A stretch of DNA of 64,000 bases. It comes from Toxoplasma gondii ME49 (Eukaryota > Apicomplexa > Conoidasida > Eucoccidiorida > Sarcocystidae). The stretch is taken from assembly GCF_000006565.2 (NCBI RefSeq), contig NC_031467.1, positions 1,795,934 through 1,859,933 on the forward strand, written 5' to 3'. The notes under the pieces are model-generated. The model was not told where the DNA came from. It saw only the letters and a list, made by a program, of their open reading frames with translations, and ran no database searches. The translations under genes and the position numbers were made by a program. Positions 45,932 through 58,155 of this stretch are shown piece by piece. Position 1 is the first letter of the stretch, and each line of letters starts with the position of its first letter.

Positions 45932-47145
45932 GTTTCTTGGGAACCGCTATACAAGATAGAGACTCCGAAGAAGTTCTAGAAAACGAAGAACCTGAAAACC
46001 CCTTCGGATAGGTATAATGGTCAGGTGTAGTGTTGGCATCGGAAAACACTGGGTTGTTCACGGGTACCTGTCTACCTCCCAGCTTCTACCTTGCCGGTGA
46101 GAGCATTCTGCTTATATCGCGTCGTGATCGCGGACACACAATACGCTGTCGCACTCCGTTTCCAGTCGCTACACCAAAACAGTGGGGACAACGAGTGGTG
46201 AACAGTCTATAGCCCAACGTCCAGGATTCATAAGTTGAGAAGCTACTGGACTACTCTTGGTCGCCGGAGACACTCTCTTCAAGTGAGAAACATAAAGTTA
46301 AGTTAGAGGGCGACGTCCCAGGCGTCGTGGACGGAGCTGCTGATCCACCACAAGTTCAGAGATGTAGGCGGTTGTTGTCATTGCTTCATTTCGTGACCCT
46401 ACACCGCAGCCACGTCGGCGTCATGACGCAAAAAGGGCACGATGCCGCACGAAGGCCGAACAGTTTTCAACGTCTTCACTTGCTGAAAGAGCTATTCGGA
46501 GCACCTGGTACCTTGTGATAACTGAATTGCTGCTTCTCTTCCCTTGCCCAAAAGTCTTCAGCCCCCAGGCAGAGGTTCGCTTGCCGCGACAGCGGGACGC
46601 GTTCGGCGGGAACAAGAGAAATGTATCCGAGGTGCAGACTGTACCTGAATCTCTAGAAGTCGCCCAACATGTGTTGTGTCGGAATAAGTCTCTGGTGTCC
46701 ACTATGCCCAGATACCGACGTGCAACGCGTTTGACGACTCACAGGGCAGCGCCAAGCTGCTTCAACATTCCTTCTGAAGACGACCGACAGCCTGCGACCT
46801 GTCGAAACCACTACACTAGCACTTCGTGCCAGGGAGCAGGAATGACACGAGAAGTCAGTGCTTCATCCTGATGGTTGGTATAAAAATGCTCCGGTACACC
46901 GGAAACTATAACGGGATGTTATGCCCTAAGCAACCACCACAGCTACAGGGGGTTTGTCGGTAACGTGAACAGACTCAGAAAAGCGGAAGGGGTTTCGTGG
47001 AGTCGCCAAGCAGAAGACAGCCAGCCAGCAGGCGACAAGCAGAACAGTCAGTAGAGGTACGCAGGGACGTGACCAACGCGAGATCCAGCAGCAAAGTACA
47101 CAGCACTGCGCGAGCGAGAAACAGACAAAAAACAGAACAAAATGC
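45932..47145. other. Intergenic, no supported gene
   Basis: About 1.2 kb between the small minus-strand frame and the NOL10 stop. Short frames (46327-46518, 46515-46871) lack any support. It probably holds the NOL10 3' untranslated region. Confidence 0.45.
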
Positions 47146-50100
47146 TCACTGCTCCTCGTCCCCCTCGATCTCGAAATCTGGATTGGAGAACAGACGTTGA
47201 AAACGCTGGTCTGTGAGCAACTGGCGGGCGGCCTCTTGTTGCTGCCTCTCCTTCTTCGTGCCTCCTGAGGCCTGAGCGAAACGCGAAGCATCGAGAGAAG
47301 AAGAAACTAGAGGAAGTGCAGCCAAAACGCGCCGGGCGCAAACCGTGTTTCTAAGCACATAAACGGGGCTTGCAACCCGACATAAAAAAACACTTGCATG
47401 CAAATCCGGCGACGAGCGTCCACAGACTTCCGCATTCTTCGGTTCCACCAAAAACAATTTCTACGCGAGACGCAAGTGTGCCGATGCTTCACACACACCT
47501 GCTCTAACATCGTAGAAATACAAATGCAGCAAAAACCGCGGAGAAGCGTTGCGGTTCTCTGGATAGCTGACGGGCCTTTGGGATTCGATTTGTGAGAGCC
47601 GCAAAAGCGGCATGCAATAGGGCAACACCAGTGCCCAGAAAAGCAACCAGGGGGAAAACAGCTAGCACTTACGCGTCCGACGGCACTCTCCTCCAGCCTT
47701 TTTGCCAAGGCAGAGTTTGCCTTGGGCAACTTGTGACGAATCTGAACATACACAGTACGAACAGGGAGCAGAAAAACGTGACTAGCGTTTGAACTGCGGC
47801 TTCGCGGGCAACTGGAATCCACTCAGCATCTCCAGGACGCGTGACCGCTGAGCGCCTGTGACGCGAACGCGTTGCCGTTCCGTGGGTCGCTGGAATCCAC
47901 CGTACCTCGATGCGCATCTTCTTGTTCTCTTCCACTTTCTGTCGAACTTTTTCTCGGCGATACTCTTCGTAGCCAAAAGGCTCGAGAGCGTCCTGCGCAG
48001 TCCACAGACAGGACGGAGAACAACCCATGACTGGAACACATGCCCGTCAACATTGCCTACGTTGCGGAATCGAAACCGTGCCGCGGCTTTACGCTTCTGC
48101 ATGCATCTTCCGGGTCCGTTCTCCTCAGCATCCTTCCCCAGGCGTGCGGCAACACACACTGAGAAGACGCAGATATCTTCTGTTGCGATACTCCCATCCG
48201 CTGCGTTTTCATATATACACTACGAGAAAGCTTCTTTGACGCCTTAAGCCGAGTTCCGTATTAGATTGTCTGGCTGTTGCCTTAACGTGCTCTCATGCAT
48301 CGTCGCCTACTCCTCCCGTTCTTTGCGCCCCCAGACAGTCTCTACTCTGGGCCATCAGAGCCTCTCACCTGGAGCTTCCGATGAAGTTTCGCGTCCAAGA
48401 AGTACCCATGCATGTATCGCTTGACATACGAAGTCCCGATAAGCTCTTGAACTCCCATCTGTTCCAGCTGCTGGCGCGTCACAAATCGATAGTCGTCGTA
48501 AACGGATGACGCAACCTCTCCTGAAGCGGTGCCTGTGAACGCTGAGGACGAGGAAATGCCTCCGCTTTCCTCCAGCTCCTCTGTGATCGTGTCCAAGAAG
48601 GAGCACCACCTAACAATCGAAGGATACAAGACCAACATTTCACATTTCTGGGTTGCACAGAGGAGAATCGAAGGCAACACGAGGTTGCTCATTCACGCTG
48701 GCCGTCTGTCAAACTACAACACACCTTGCGAAGGAGCAAGCCAGCTTCAGAAGAACCAACATCGCGGGCACTGCCACAGGTCAAACGACGGAGTCTCTGG
48801 CAATCCTTGACCCCTCGCCTATGCAATCTCGCAGAGACGAACCGATTCGTCCTGAGTCGCACCTCGCAGAAAACATAGTCCTCGTTTAAAGTCTCGAGCC
48901 CTTGAACTGTGGTCACATGCTCATCTGGCGAACGACTTAAAAGGCAAGATGAAGGACCACGAGACACGCATGGAACGTCCCCTCCTTTTCAACAAGAAAC
49001 ATGCAAATCAGGGAGGGAACCCAAGGCCAGCTAAGCTGGGGCGCCCAGCTGCAAGTAGAGTCCGTAGACACGAAACCGTTCCGTGAGTCTTTACAACTGG
49101 AAGAATGAGGCACACATCCGGCGACGCAGAACCAGAGTGCCTTTTTAAGCTCGGAAAAAGAAGCAATAGTCGAAGTCGTTGTATCTACTCCCCGGAAAAG
49201 CTTATAAATCATCATGTCCCAGAGACTCTCTGTCGTACCTTGGAGCAATACCCAATGCCGGAAGGAAGTAGACTCCCATGCGTTTTTGTTCACCCACAGT
49301 GAAGCAAAGTCCGGAGCTTTCGTAGAACACGAAGCCGTTGAAAGTCGCAACGCGTTGGTCCCGGATGCCCCCAGTCTGCTTTTCTGTGCCCCCAGGGGCA
49401 CTCCGCCCCCGTTCCTCCTCGACAGAAGCGACGGGGGCTTCGATTGTCGACAGAATCTTCGACCGGAAGTTGCGCCTGACGCCTTGCGAGCTGCAGATTT
49501 CCGAGCTGGACACAGACAGACCCCAGTCGGCTGCACCCTGCCGCGGATCTTCCCCTTCTCTCCAGATGTGAATGCTGACGGCGTCGCAACTGGCTAAGAC
49601 TAGGTCGCCTTGCGAGGCAGACCTCTCGGCTTCGTAGACTGACGAGGGAGGACCTGCACTGTCTTCGGAAACCGGCGCCGAGTGGTGCGATGCACCGCCT
49701 GGACCTGTGCCCTGGTCGTTGCCCGGGGAACCAACAGGCTTCCACGAGACCTGTTTGATCGGCTCACCATTGTAGTGAGAGTGGTGGCAGAGGGGTCGGC
49801 GGCTGCGGAGGTCGTAGAGCAGGCAGCTTCCAGTGTTTGTGCCGACGCACATCTGGAGACCGGAGGGAGAGAAGGCGCCGCACGTGACTTGTCTGGGCAC
49901 AGAGACGCGAACAGCATTTAACGCGGACGGGCAGCTGTCCATCGATCCCATCACGCCAAACACAGACTGCGCGCGACGAGGCGCGAAGAGCCCAAACGTC
50001 CAGCCGGCAAAGAGAGAATACGTTTCTTGTCACGTGGAACGCAGTCTAAATCGTTGACACATCCTCTAGAAGGTGCAACGAAGCATCAAGCCGCGGCGGC

Positions 50101-52600
50101 TTCCGATCTAACAGCGCCAGTGCCCACTCGCAGCAGTGCGACTGGCGAGAGTCGGCGGAGAGCGCGAGGCAAAGAAGCGAGGGAAGTGGAAGGGAGGAAC
50201 AAGTTGGAGATGAAGGAACAGACAACGAGGACGAGAGAAGAATGCCTTCGCCGAAGAAAACAAGCCCGAGAGTCAGAGACCGACACACAGGAGACGCGCG
50301 CGCTGGGGTCAGCGGAAAATGAGAATATTTGGTAGTCGCGCAGAAACGATGAGAGAGACAGCGACGACGACGCGGCTTCTGCGTGGACTTCAAATGACAC
50401 GTAGTGAGCACACGAGTGTTGTCCAGAAACGAGCATCTTGAGAAAGAACAACCTTACACTTGCTCGTCGCCGAAGGGAGAAACGTGTGAAGCCACGTCCA
50501 ACGACGCGGCACTCTGTGTGGTGCGGTGGTCGAAGCACTCGACTACGCCGGTCTCTCTGCAGAGGAACGGAGACACCGAGGCGCAGGATTTTCCAGCAGG
50601 AAAGTCTAAGACCGACATGCGGTGACACAGAGACAGCACACACGGGGGGGACACCCGGGGAAATGAAGTGGAGAGACAACGCGAAGATTCGAAAGAGTAA
50701 GCGAGAGCGCGAAAACGATCGGGAGAGCCGAGCACAAGGTGAAAGCAGAACGCACACAGATGGGTACGGTCACACAGTGGACTGCAGACAGAGAGAAACA
50801 ACAAAGGTGAGACTGGATGGAGACGACGACGTTGGCACTTTGCATTTACCCTCCGATGGCGAGGACTGGAAGGACGGTCGAGGTGAAGCAGCAGTTATTC
50901 GAAGGACTTGCCGTAGTCCAGGGTGTCAGGAAACAGCCGTCTTCGAGGTCGAGCATGTAAACCTCGTTCCCGCTCGCGGCAATGCATGCACTAGCCAAAT
51001 TGGGTAGGTAGCAGAGGCCTCGCCCCTCGCGGGGAATGCGGAGCTGGGAGAGAAAGCAAGAGAAGAGGAGAAAAACCAGGAAGCTCCAGAAATAATGGCT
51101 AAAACAGATCAGGTCCTCTTCCGAAAAAAGGTCCCGCGACGTAAACTAAACGGCGAGCACCGAGAGAATGACAGACGACGGTGTAGAGGGTTTCTGAGAA
51201 TCTTACGACTCGCCCAATCGAAGAAATAGACTGGCAAAGCTGTGCTTCCCAATGAACGCACGAGGAGTGCCTATGGCACAAGCCTGTGCTGCAAGCAGCG
51301 TCGACAGCTGTTAGGGATCCTCAAGTGCTCAAACACAGGAACGTCTTGAGCATGCATGGTGAATGGCGCATACAATTGATTGGTCTGGCTGCTAGAGCGT
51401 CCAGGCACCCGAGGGTAAGACCGGAGAGTTGTGTTAAGCTGGAAGCAGAAGTGACAAGCGGCTCGATTCGAGAATGCGAAGCTGATGGTCAATAGCATTC
51501 GAGCTCGAGGTTCCCAGAAAAACAATTCAGAAAATCAGATTGCCAGTAACAGACACCCGCAGAGAGGCCTACCCGGTGGTACGTGCCTCCTTGAGTGTGA
51601 ATGTCGATGTGACGTTGCGCCTGCAGAAAGAAGAGTTTCCGATAATCCTCGCTGAGAAAAAGAAAGTCGATAACTTCGTGGTCAAGACCCCGGCGGAACT
51701 TCAAGCCCATGGATTCGACTTCGTACATGCGGACCTGCAAAAAGCCGGGACGACGAACACAAAGATCACAGATAAACTAAGTTGCAGCACAGTGGAGAGC
51801 GCTAGGAGGTAAGGTCACTAAGAATTGTCACCGCAACTCTTTTTCAAATGGAGGCAGCTTCTCGAAACGCTGCTGCACAGTGAAGCACCTTGTGCGCTAA
51901 GAAGAGAAACTGGCATGAAAGCGTAAAAACAGTAGCACCATACCACACGTTTTAAAGTACAGGGACTTTCTGCAAAATGGAGCAAGCAAACATAGAAGAA
52001 TGCCACAACCTGAAGACTAGATTTACGAGGAAACGAAATCGTGCAAGCGTCGCTTTTGTCCGGGGTACGCCCTGTCACGCACAGGCAACGCGCTCCCCTG
52101 TATCAAAGCAGGAAGGGGAAAAACGGCGAAATGAAGAGTCTCGAATGATGAGCCGCCGCAAGAAACACATTGGAACCGATGGCATTTCCCTTCCTCTTTC
52201 TCTGCGTGTCTGTGGCTCTGTGCCTTCTCAGCTGACGCTCGGGCAAGCAAGCACGACTGGCGCATTAGTGTGATGAACTGCTGGGGTTTCACTCGTCGCT
52301 CCCTGCTTGTGCTGGAAACAGACCGGGCAAAAAGGGGGGCATTCGTACCTCTGGAGGATACACACCGGTCGCGGCAATGAATTTTCCATCTGGCGAGACT
52401 CGGATGCACTGGGAGGAGACATTGAACTCGAATTCCTGCAGAAGCTCGACATCTTGTGCATCCGGTCCAGCGGCTTCTTTTCCGCCCGCCTCTCTTCTGC
52501 GGCGCCGCTTCCTGCGAGGAAGAAAGTCTGCAGCGCGGCTGCGACCTCCTGAGAGGTTGTAGATTTTGTTGTTGTCGGCGTTGCTCGTCACCAAAACCAT
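47146..52600 (-). CDS. NOL10: NOL10 (Enp2), small-subunit processome WD40 protein
   Basis: A nucleolar factor required for 18S rRNA maturation. Nine minus-strand exons: 52600-52349, 51734-51573, 51043-50850, 50556-50460, 49966-49239, 48609-48369, 47992-47906, 47741-47673 and 47271-47146. All phases close and give 651 residues, close to the human length. The N terminus [20 protein letters not shown] and [16 protein letters not shown], then [46 protein letters not shown] and [15 protein letters not shown], follow the family propeller in order. [39 protein letters not shown] and [14 protein letters not shown] follow. The end [20 protein letters not shown] is a NUC153 motif. The protein stops soon after, without the long Lys-rich tail of animal homologues. 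A low-complexity insertion of about 60 residues sits between two propeller strands in the fifth exon. It is divergent from TBCA. Confidence 0.96.
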
Positions 52601-53892
52601 TGTGAATCAAGAAGCTGTGGACGTGAAAGAGGCGTTCTTGCGCTCGCCTGTGCACGAAGTTATTGCGGTGCAGGGTCCAACAAGAAATTGCAGAACACAC
52701 TCTTATCAGTTTGACGCCGATGAGTACCCACTCTTTGGTTGGAGGGAGCTGTCCCTGAGACAAAACGACTGGGGTATAGAAAACTTCCCTTCACTGAGAG
52801 ACTCAGACGCACAGCGCATCCGAATTTGTTCGATGGAGGAGAAATGGGCTCAACATGCAAAGAAGCTGGAGACTCGACGCAGAGCGACACGCAGACGAGC
52901 TCTCATTTGGTCGACGTCCCCTGCCGGCGGACTCGAAGGCAGTGTGGGCAGAAAGTGTGGCAGAGTGCATGCGTTTCTCGCCGACGCGTCCCGGTCAGAA
53001 AGTTCTTACGATTAAACAGGACTTAGATAGATGCAACAGACACGATGCTGGAGTGAGACAGATGCCACGTTCTCACTCGGTATGTATAGAATCTAGCGCG
53101 AGTTGCGGCGCAGCGAAAGGCAAAGAAGTACCCGTTGAGTGCGACGGGTAATTTGAATGCCAGGGCTGGAAAGCGAGAGTTTCACACGAAATCCGGGCCG
53201 ACATCGACGTTGAAAAAGCCCTCTGGTAGCCTCGAGAAGCATACAGAGTGACAACTTGAGAGATGTGGTCTGAGGACAAGTACTTTGGTATCTGGATCGG
53301 CTGTACTGAAACGATATGGAATCGAGTGTGGTTTTAACGCATTCGAGAGTGCATGCATGCGCGGGCGGGTTGTCCTGCCCGAAAGGCAACGAGCCAGGAC
53401 ACGGTGCTCCCGACACGCGAAGTTATTACACAAAAGGTGCAGTGCAAAGCAAATCTCTTCTTCCAACTGAGCACTTGTGACACCCTCATATGTCGACCAT
53501 CTTACCGAGGCTTACCAGAGGGGAGAAAGGTCTCCCAAGTTTTGGTTCCAAGTGCGCGATTGTAAACTTGCGGAATGGGTCGTTTGGCTGCCAAGCTCAT
53601 GATCAACACCGGAGAAAGTCTGTTCCCGCTTTTTCACGGCTAGAGACGCGGCACTCTCTGTCCTCCGTGTCTTGGGACGAAATATCCAGGTGTGCACATC
53701 GTGTTGGGGCACAATTCTGCTTGTTGCAGCTGTCTGAACCCCGACCAGGTGTCTTGCGGTTCCTGCTCGCTCTGCGGCGTTGTTTGAGCACAGTTGAGGA
53801 AAATACACCAAAACTTCACCGTTCGGCCGGTGGAACAGCACTCGTACCGTTCGGCCGGTGGAACAGCACTCGTCTTTAGCTTCAGCGACACA
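52601..53892. promoter_or_regulatory. Divergent promoter region of NOL10 and TBCA
   Basis: The 1.3 kb separates the NOL10 ATG (minus, 52600) from the TBCA ATG (plus, 53893). YGCATGCR palindromes occur at 52967-52974 and twice, overlapping, at 53350-53361. This motif (TRP-2) has been reported upstream of Toxoplasma ribosomal-protein genes, so its presence beside a ribosome-biogenesis gene is plausible, but GCATGC is common throughout this DNA. A 28-base tandem duplication lies just upstream of TBCA. Confidence 0.45.
53818..53873 (+). repeat. Perfect 28-base tandem duplication before TBCA start
   Basis: The unit begins ACCGTTCGGCCGGTGGAACA and ends GCACTCGT. It is present twice without mismatch at 53818-53845 and 53846-53873, ending 19 bases before the ATG, so it should lie in the 5' untranslated region or core promoter. 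Confidence 0.97.
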
Positions 53893-54959
53893 ATGGCAAC
53901 TGGGTCGAGCAGCGAGTATCTCCGGTTCTTGCGAATTAAACACAAAGTCGTCCAGCGTCTGTTGAAGGAAGTTAAATACTATCAGATGGAAGTGGAGCAG
54001 CACCGACAAACGGTTCTTCGGATGAAGGTAAGAGTGAGTGTTCATTCTGCCTATTTCGTGTCGGAACTTGCGAATCTTGTCGAGAACCTACTTTTTGGCG
54101 GCGCCTTCCAGTGAATGGCGTACAGCGTTTCCCCGTCAAACTCAATCCGAATTCAGTTGAAGAGCTCTTGCCTCTTCTGCCCCTCTTGCGGTTTTTATTG
54201 CTATGCGAGTCCTACGGAATGTCGGTATCGCAGAAGAGTGGCCTTCTGTATTCGAATAGGTATTTGGCCCCCAGCTCTAGGAGTCTCCCCGACTCTCGCT
54301 GCGGAGCAGTAATTTCGACATCCGGTGTCCGTTCCTGCCATAAAATTTATCTGACACTACCTGGTTCTTGATCGGCAGAGCTTCTGAGTGCCCAATAACT
54401 ATGGACTGTTCGGGGGTCTTGGTCGCATATGTTATTTACTAAATCGTGTAGGAAGTTTCCTACCGTGTTTGATATTTCCACCCGTGATCTTTTTCTTGTG
54501 CTGAATCCCTTTTGCTGCGTACAGGCTGAGAACCGAGAGTCGAGCGACATCAAGCAGTTACAGAATGTGTACGATGAAACTGTGGTGATGGTCCCCGACT
54601 CAGAACAAAGGCTGTTGAGGGCGTGTGCAGACTTGGATGATTACATGCTCTCGAATCGTGAATGCAGAGACGCTGTGCGCAAGAATACTATGTTTTTGCG
54701 TGAAGCTTTTAGCGCTGCAAACGAGGCGGGTGAAGCTGATGAGAAAGCGTCGGAATCAGATACCAAACTCAGCTCAGTTGTAGGGTTGCATGCAGCGGGA
54801 AGTCTTGAGGCTGAGGTCTGCGACATCATCAGAACTGCACAGCTTCTTGAGCACGAGGTGTCCCACCTTCATATTCAGTTTAGAGTCTTGGAAAATGGGC
54901 CTGATAACGCGGGAGCGGAGGGCTGCGTTCCGGAAAGCGATGACGACGAAGACATCTGA
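53893..54959 (+). CDS. TBCA: Tubulin-binding cofactor A
   Basis: Captures beta-tubulin released from the chaperonin and passes it along the cofactor folding pathway in the cytosol. Two exons, 53893-54027 and 54525-54959, join in phase 0 (ATGAAG|GTAAGA, TACAG acceptor) to give 189 residues. The ATG has good context (ACACAATGG). Residues about 8-85 match the cofactor A three-helix fold: RIKHKVVQRLLKEVKYYQME, the junction RMKAENRESSDIKQLQN, and MVPDSEQRLLRACADLDDYM. The usual family length is about 105-110 residues. Here about 80 extra residues follow: a Glu/Ala/Ser-rich linker, another amphipathic helix (IIRTAQLLEHEVSHLHIQF) and an acidic tail ending PESDDDEDI. The intron removes about 0.5 kb. 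Confidence 0.94.
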
Positions 54960-56602
54960 ATGTGTATGCTGATGTTCGGGGCAACGATGCGACGGATGGG
55001 TTTGTCTCGTGACAATGTTGTAATTGTGCCTGGAACGTTGTTTCAGTGTGGTCCTTTTCAAGTTTCTCAAGTGGCGTCGGTGCGTCGACGTTTCGCCCTT
55101 TTGAGATTGGGTTGTGGTCGGGGCTTCCTAACGTGTTTTGTGCTGTATATGGTGGCAACTTGGTGCATTGGTACACCTTTTGGAGTCGGGTTGTATTCTT
55201 TGTTAGAAGCTCGTGATCAGGTGCGTTGCAGACCATGATATTGGAATACAGTGTTTCGCAGTTAAACCACATAATGCCTATCTGTGAATACGCCCGTCAA
55301 GCGGGACTGTCCATCAGTGCGCACCGCCGAGTCAAAAGAGAAACAATTTGGACCCTGAAATAAGGTGACAAAATAACGAAAATTCTGAGGGGTTAGAGCT
55401 GTTGGTATTTTTGTCCGCATGACTGCGCTGGCTCATCAGCATCAGGAATACTAGCGCGCCGGCGGTTAGAAGCGTGGATTCATGTGAACGTATGTACGAA
55501 GATGTCTGAGCAACACTTGTGATCAGCGAGTGTGTGTATCACTATCCAGCACATCAGGGGAACAGATGTAGTGGTAAAAAAGAACAGTAAATTCAATGGT
55601 TCAGCAGGATCAGAAGAGACCGATCAATAATGGATCGATTGGCTGACGAAGAAACACGACGGCAAGGAAGGTTCGGTGCGGTTGGCAACATCGAGTGCCG
55701 CAATGCTCCCGAATCGGCTGAAGCGCACGACTGTTTTGTCATGGAAATGAACAGAAACACAGTGTAACAGCCCTGGGCTTATCAGGGAACCGAAGATACC
55801 AACAGACGCTTCTCGCAGTAGAGAAAAAACGAACGTGCACCACATGGCAAAGCATGTTACCTGCAGCAGCCCCTTTGATGCCAAATACCTGCATGTGCAT
55901 GTTGACTGGTCCGGCTAGCGGAAGAGTAAGCTCTCACGTAGATCATATTTGGGAACAACGCCGGCGTTTCCTAGAGAACTAAAGCACCTCCAAATGGTTT
56001 TCTGATTCTCTAAAGTGATGGATGAACACGTGAAAGTCTACACGCTAAACTACTACCTAGGGCTCTGTATCAGTCTCACTGGACTGCCTATCTCAAGCGA
56101 GGAGCTATCGCCAATCTGTATCACCTTGGAGGTCGCTGCCCTATTCTCGCTTACGTAAGCATGAGGCTTCTGCTGCTGTTGGCATGCCAATATTTTGATG
56201 GCGTGTTCACTTTGCTTCCTCCGCGATAGCATCTTGCACCTTCCAGTTGTCGGACGTTTTCGCAACGCGATTAAGGACCTACGGCCAGAGGGGTGTGGTA
56301 GCACAAACGTGTCCGGCGAGAGCGGCATTGCTGCTCTTTCTTGGCAGGATTTCTCATGCTGCGACTACGTCTACAATTAGTTTTGAGCGGCGGCTCTCTG
56401 GCAAAAGCAAACCTGTGATATCCATTCAAGCACTACATGCATTAGTGTGAGGCACTGTAGAACACATCACGAAAGGCACCCTTGGCTCATGCTATGGAAG
56501 CCGCAATCTTTGAAACGTACTCTTTGAAATATAAGAGAAACACGACGAGAAACCCTTTTGGACGCGGACGACGTTCGTCAACACCAGTCAAGATGACTGG
56601 GA
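54960..56602. other. Start of subtelomeric region, no supported gene
   Basis: After TBCA the base composition becomes less GC-rich and long frames disappear. A minus-strand frame at 55624-55884 has a hydrophobic start but no ATG in good context and no support. The first few hundred bases should be the TBCA 3' untranslated region. Confidence 0.45.
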
Positions 56603-58155
56603 GTGGTTTGGGAGGACAGAACTTTCTCATCTGTGTTGAGATTCTCATCGTTTGAGCGGTGTCATTGCTCTACCCAGTCCCCGCCACGCACGGTGACACT
56701 GCACGTATCCATGGATTCGGGGGTCGTCATTTTACGGGCGTCAGCCGAGATCACTCTTTCGTCAGTATTATCCTGGTATGCTTTCTTCCGTCAAAGTTGT
56801 GGTACACTGGACATTCAGCTGTCAGCCACTAGAGTGACGAAGCAAGGTCATACTAAAACAGCCATGGGTCTTGCACACAGGGTTCAAAAATGCACAAGCT
56901 CTGGGACTGTAAGCGTTTCCGCCTAGTATTGTAGGTAGCACCTGCGTGATTCATTCTTCCCGAAAACAAGAATGTTCAGATAGCTGCACTACAACATGGT
57001 CTGCTACCGAAGTATTTCGACTTCACCGGAATTTGATAAGCACAGTTCACCCCGCATAGTATGACAGTATTATCACACTTACTGTTCCGTTAACACGCTT
57101 ACTCGGCACGAACTGTGGTCGGTGATTGCGAATCGAGAAGAGCGGATGCTAGCGTGGTCACGCGGTCTATATCTGTTATTTGTACATCTCAGGTCAAGCA
57201 GCAACTTCCTGATTTTTTGTCTCAGCGCCAAGGCGCGTTTCTTAGAACACATCGCTTCCACAATAACGAATCAGGGGGAAATTTGCCGTGTTGTACCTTT
57301 AGCTGGTGGCCTTGATTTCAACCGGCATCTGATCACACTAATAGGTGGCAAGTACAGATGCGTATGCCGGCACTGCCTTCTAGTGTCTAGGAGCAAAGAG
57401 AAGCATGTTATTTTACAAGACGGAACAATGGGGATCGTTCAACTGTTTGCGGGAATGTCCGACCCACATGCGCCTCCAAGGAACCCAGAAGTCCTGATTG
57501 GTCTCAGCATACACCGGAGGAGAAAATGGACTTGATAGTTAAGTACGTCACCAACAGGTAATTCGTGCTTTTCAGCAGGGTGTCAGCGTGAGAACATTGA
57601 AAATCATGTGATACTCTTCCATCAATACGATGCTACGTCATCATGCTACACTCTATCGTGACGGCAGAACAACCGGGACAGGTTACCGTGGTGAATCAAA
57701 CTAGGGGATACCATTGCCTAACACCGTTGAAATGTGTTTCAGCAAGGTCGGCGCTCATGCATACACATCAGGGAGATATTCGACCTCGAGATGTAAAAAA
57801 GATAGGTGCATTTGTGGTGCGACTACCGAGATGTCTTGGCGATTGGGGATGGTCAGCCGAACTCACGATCCCATCGTGTGTATCTAACAATACCGCGCGG
57901 TCACTGTTAACGTATTTCATCTGCTTGTCTCACCTCGAGTCCATGCAATGCTTCTCCCATTTGTCGAGTGGATGTTCCAACGTAGAAAATGAAGCAAAAA
58001 TACTCGAACATTATCTAGAAGGAAACCCACAGTTCAGCTGTACTGGTCCTTTTTGTGGTTGTGTCGCGGACGTACCCGTAGGCGTGCCTGTTGATCGTAG
58101 CATTGGCACAGCTGGTCTGGCATATTTGGTACAGAACCTTCCATCGCAAATCTAA
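56603..58155 (+). pseudogene. Broken SRS-like (SAG1-related) surface-antigen frames
   Basis: Three plus-strand frames (56603-56926, 57122-57535, 57643-58155) each carry pieces resembling SRS domains, the six-Cys surface-antigen fold of coccidia. The first ends with RVQKCTSSGTVSVSA, like the closing strand of a domain. The second has an LITLIGGKYRCVCRHC stretch. The third has TVVNQTRGYHCLTPLKC, then SAELTIPSC, then LLTYFICLSHLESMQC, in the usual spacing of a domain. They lie in different frames with stops between, no signal peptide or GPI-like tail is visible, and I could not join them by splicing. A decayed multi-domain member is the simplest reading; a real spliced gene or chance resemblance remains possible. 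The family call is inference. Confidence 0.3.

Noticed and set aside
46005..46080. Possible tRNA-like A box (GGTATAATGGTCAG)
   Set aside because: No acceptor stem, no anticodon arm and no proper B box at the right spacing.
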